Source of the DNA: Polaromonas sp.
GTDB lineage: Bacteria; Pseudomonadota; Gammaproteobacteria; Burkholderiales; Burkholderiaceae_C
DNA: 53,155 nt
Direction of reading: 5' to 3'
NCBI RefSeq assembly: GCF_018780625.1
Contig: NZ_JADMJK010000046.1
Location: 1 to 53,155 of the forward strand
Shown here: positions 52,008 through 53,155 of the stretch, one piece after another
Layout of the letters: every line of letters begins with the position of its first letter
Position numbering within the stretch: the stretch's first letter is position 1
Made by a program: the position numbers and the translations under genes
The notes under the pieces: model-generated
Seen by the model: only the letters and a program-made list of their open reading frames with translations
Told to the model about the DNA's origin: nothing
Database searches by the model: none

Positions 52008-53155
52008 TCAGGCTGAAATGGCGGAGAACTGGCGGGTGTCGACGGCGGCTTCCTTGAAGTCAAACCACGGATCGGGCTCGCCGTCGAGCGCAAACTGCAG
52101 CCGCTCCCACAGTGCCTTGCGGCCGTCATGGTCCTCCAGGATTTTTTTCTTCACGTAGTCCAGGCCCACGCGGTTGACGAAGTGCACGGTGCGCTCCAGG
52201 TACCAGCCTTCCTGGCGGTACAGCTCGCAAAACGCGCCGGTATATTCCAGCACTTCGGCCGCCGTCTTGACCTTGACGAAAAAGTGCGCCACCTCGGTCT
52301 TGATGCCGCCGTTGCCGGCGATGTACATCTCCCAGCCGCTGTCCACGCCGATGATGCCGACGTCCTTGATGCCGGCTTCGGCGCAGTTGCGCGGGCAGCC
52401 GCTGACCGCGAACTTGACCTTGTGCGGCGCGTACATGCGCCACATCGCACGCTCCAGGTCCTTGCCCATTTGCGTGCTGTCCTGCGTGCCCATGCGGCAC
52501 CATTCGCTGCCGACGCAGGTCTTGACGGTGCGCAGCGCCTTGGCGTAGGCGTGGCCGCTGGGCATGCCGATGTCTTTCCAGACGTTCACCAAGTCTTCCT
52601 TTTTGACGCCCAGCAGGTCGATGCGCTGCCCGCCCGTGACCTTGACGGTCGGAATCTGGTACTTGTCCACCGCGTCGGCGATGCGGCGCAGTTCGCTGGC
52701 CGAGGTTTCGCCGCCCCACATGCGCGGAATCACGCTGTAGGTGCCGTCTTTCTGGATGTTGGCGTGGCTGCGCTCGTTGATGTACCTGCTTTGCGGGTCG
52801 TCTTTGGCCTCTTTGGGCCAGCTGCTGGTGACGTAGTAGTTGATGGCCGGGCGGCAGCTGGAGCAGCCGTTGGGCGTGCGCCATTCCATGAATTTGTAAA
52901 CGTCTGCAATGGTCAGCAGCTTGTTGTCGCGAATCGCGTCGCGCACCGCCTGGTGGCCGTGGTCGGTGCAGCTGCACAGGGCCTTGAGCTTGGGTGTGGC
53001 CGAGTAGTCGCCGCCGGCAGTGGCCATCAAGATCTGTTCCACCAGGCCGGTGCAGGAGCCGCAGCTGGCGCTGGCCTTGGTGTGCTTGCGCACCTCGTCG
53101 AGCGTGAACAGGCCTTTTTCCTTGATGGCCTTGCAGATCGTGCCTTTGTTGACGC
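52008..53155 (-). CDS. nirB: Nitrite reductase (NADH) large subunit NirB, C-terminal part
   Basis: The C-terminal ~380 residues of NirB; the N-terminal FAD/NADH domains lie beyond the right edge. Visible first is the BFD-like [2Fe-2S] region (SCGSCTGLVEQIL, CSCTDHGH, CSSCRPAIN), then the sulfite/nitrite reductase domains. The siroheme-[4Fe-4S] ligands appear as C-x5-C in CVGSEWC and C-x3-C in GCPRNC. NirB reduces nitrite to ammonium by six electrons with NirD. The frame is open to the window end. It is the first visible gene of the nitrate operon. Confidence 0.95.
   Translation of the reverse strand, partial: VNKGTICKAIKEKGLFTLDEVRKHTKASASCGSCTGLVEQILMATAGGDYSATPKLKALCSCTDHGHQAVRDAIRDNKLLTIADVYKFMEWRTPNGCSSCRPAINYYVTSSWPKEAKDDPQSRYINERSHANIQKDGTYSVIPRMWGGETSASELRRIADAVDKYQIPTVKVTGGQRIDLLGVKKEDLVNVWKDIGMPSGHAYAKALRTVKTCVGSEWCRMGTQDSTQMGKDLERAMWRMYAPHKVKFAVSGCPRNCAEAGIKDVGIIGVDSGWEMYIAGNGGIKTEVAHFFVKVKTAAEVLEYTGAFCELYRQEGWYLERTVHFVNRVGLDYVKKKILEDHDGRKALWERLQFALDGEPDPWFDFKEAAVDTRQFSAISA

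Noticed and set aside
1-53155. CRISPR arrays, tRNA or rRNA genes, and intact transposase genes
   Set aside because: I looked for regular spaced repeats, rRNA-like sequence, cloverleaf arms and transposase motifs and saw none; subtle tRNAs could be missed by eye.

Overview
The window looks like a chromosomal segment from a betaproteobacterium of the Burkholderiales, most likely Comamonadaceae of the Polaromonas/Rhodoferax type. This is inferred from the high G+C, the protein style, the gene combinations, and short AT-rich palindromes of the AGCTAT...ATAGCT kind that I associate with that family. No rRNA, tRNA, CRISPR array or intact insertion sequence was seen.

Region 1 (1-11.3 kb) is a complete-looking carbon-phosphorus lyase locus. 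On the minus strand are phnF (GntR repressor), a DUF1045 2H-phosphoesterase-like gene and a truncated phnN. Divergent from them run phnG-H-I-J, a GNAT acetyltransferase (phnO-like), phnK-L-M, then phnC-D-E (phosphonate ABC importer) and a PhnZ-type HD-domain oxygenase gene. Both plus-strand promoter regions carry a Pho-box-like direct repeat and a shared PhnF-like operator, suggesting PhoB activation plus local repression.

Region 2 (11.3-20.7 kb) is mostly backbone: a possibly frameshifted small gene, an unknown 178-residue protein, a PPP-type metallophosphoesterase, a secreted endonuclease/exonuclease/phosphatase-family protein, uppP, an alpha/beta hydrolase, an Anbu proteasome-like peptidase and mutS.

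Region 3 (20.9-36.8 kb) is an aryl-polyene (xanthomonadin-like) pigment and lipid locus in two arms. The plus-strand arm encodes a flavin-dependent halogenase-like protein, an acyltransferase and a family 2 glycosyltransferase. The minus-strand arm is one tightly overlapping operon: ACP, membrane protein, acyl-ACP synthetase, dehydratase, LpxL-like acyltransferase, LolA-like carrier, MMPL exporter, NodB deacetylase, PAP2 phosphatase, ketosynthase, chain-length factor, second dehydratase and ketoreductase. A Kef-type antiporter sits between the arms.

Region 4 (36.9-46 kb) is housekeeping: suhB, trmJ, cysE, an alanine-rich exported protein, mogA-darP, pmbA, a DUF4399 protein, yqeY, rpsU and a BaiN/YhiN flavoprotein. 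Several small AT-rich repeats lie in or beside these genes, one apparently enlarging TrmJ.

Region 5 (46-53.2 kb) is a nitrate/nitrite assimilation operon on the minus strand: nirB (cut by the right edge), a Tat-exported protein with two NarX/PilJ-type P-boxes, nirD, nasA, ybiB and cobA. CobA makes the siroheme precursor needed by NirB. nasA carries an in-frame 93-bp double-hairpin repeat.
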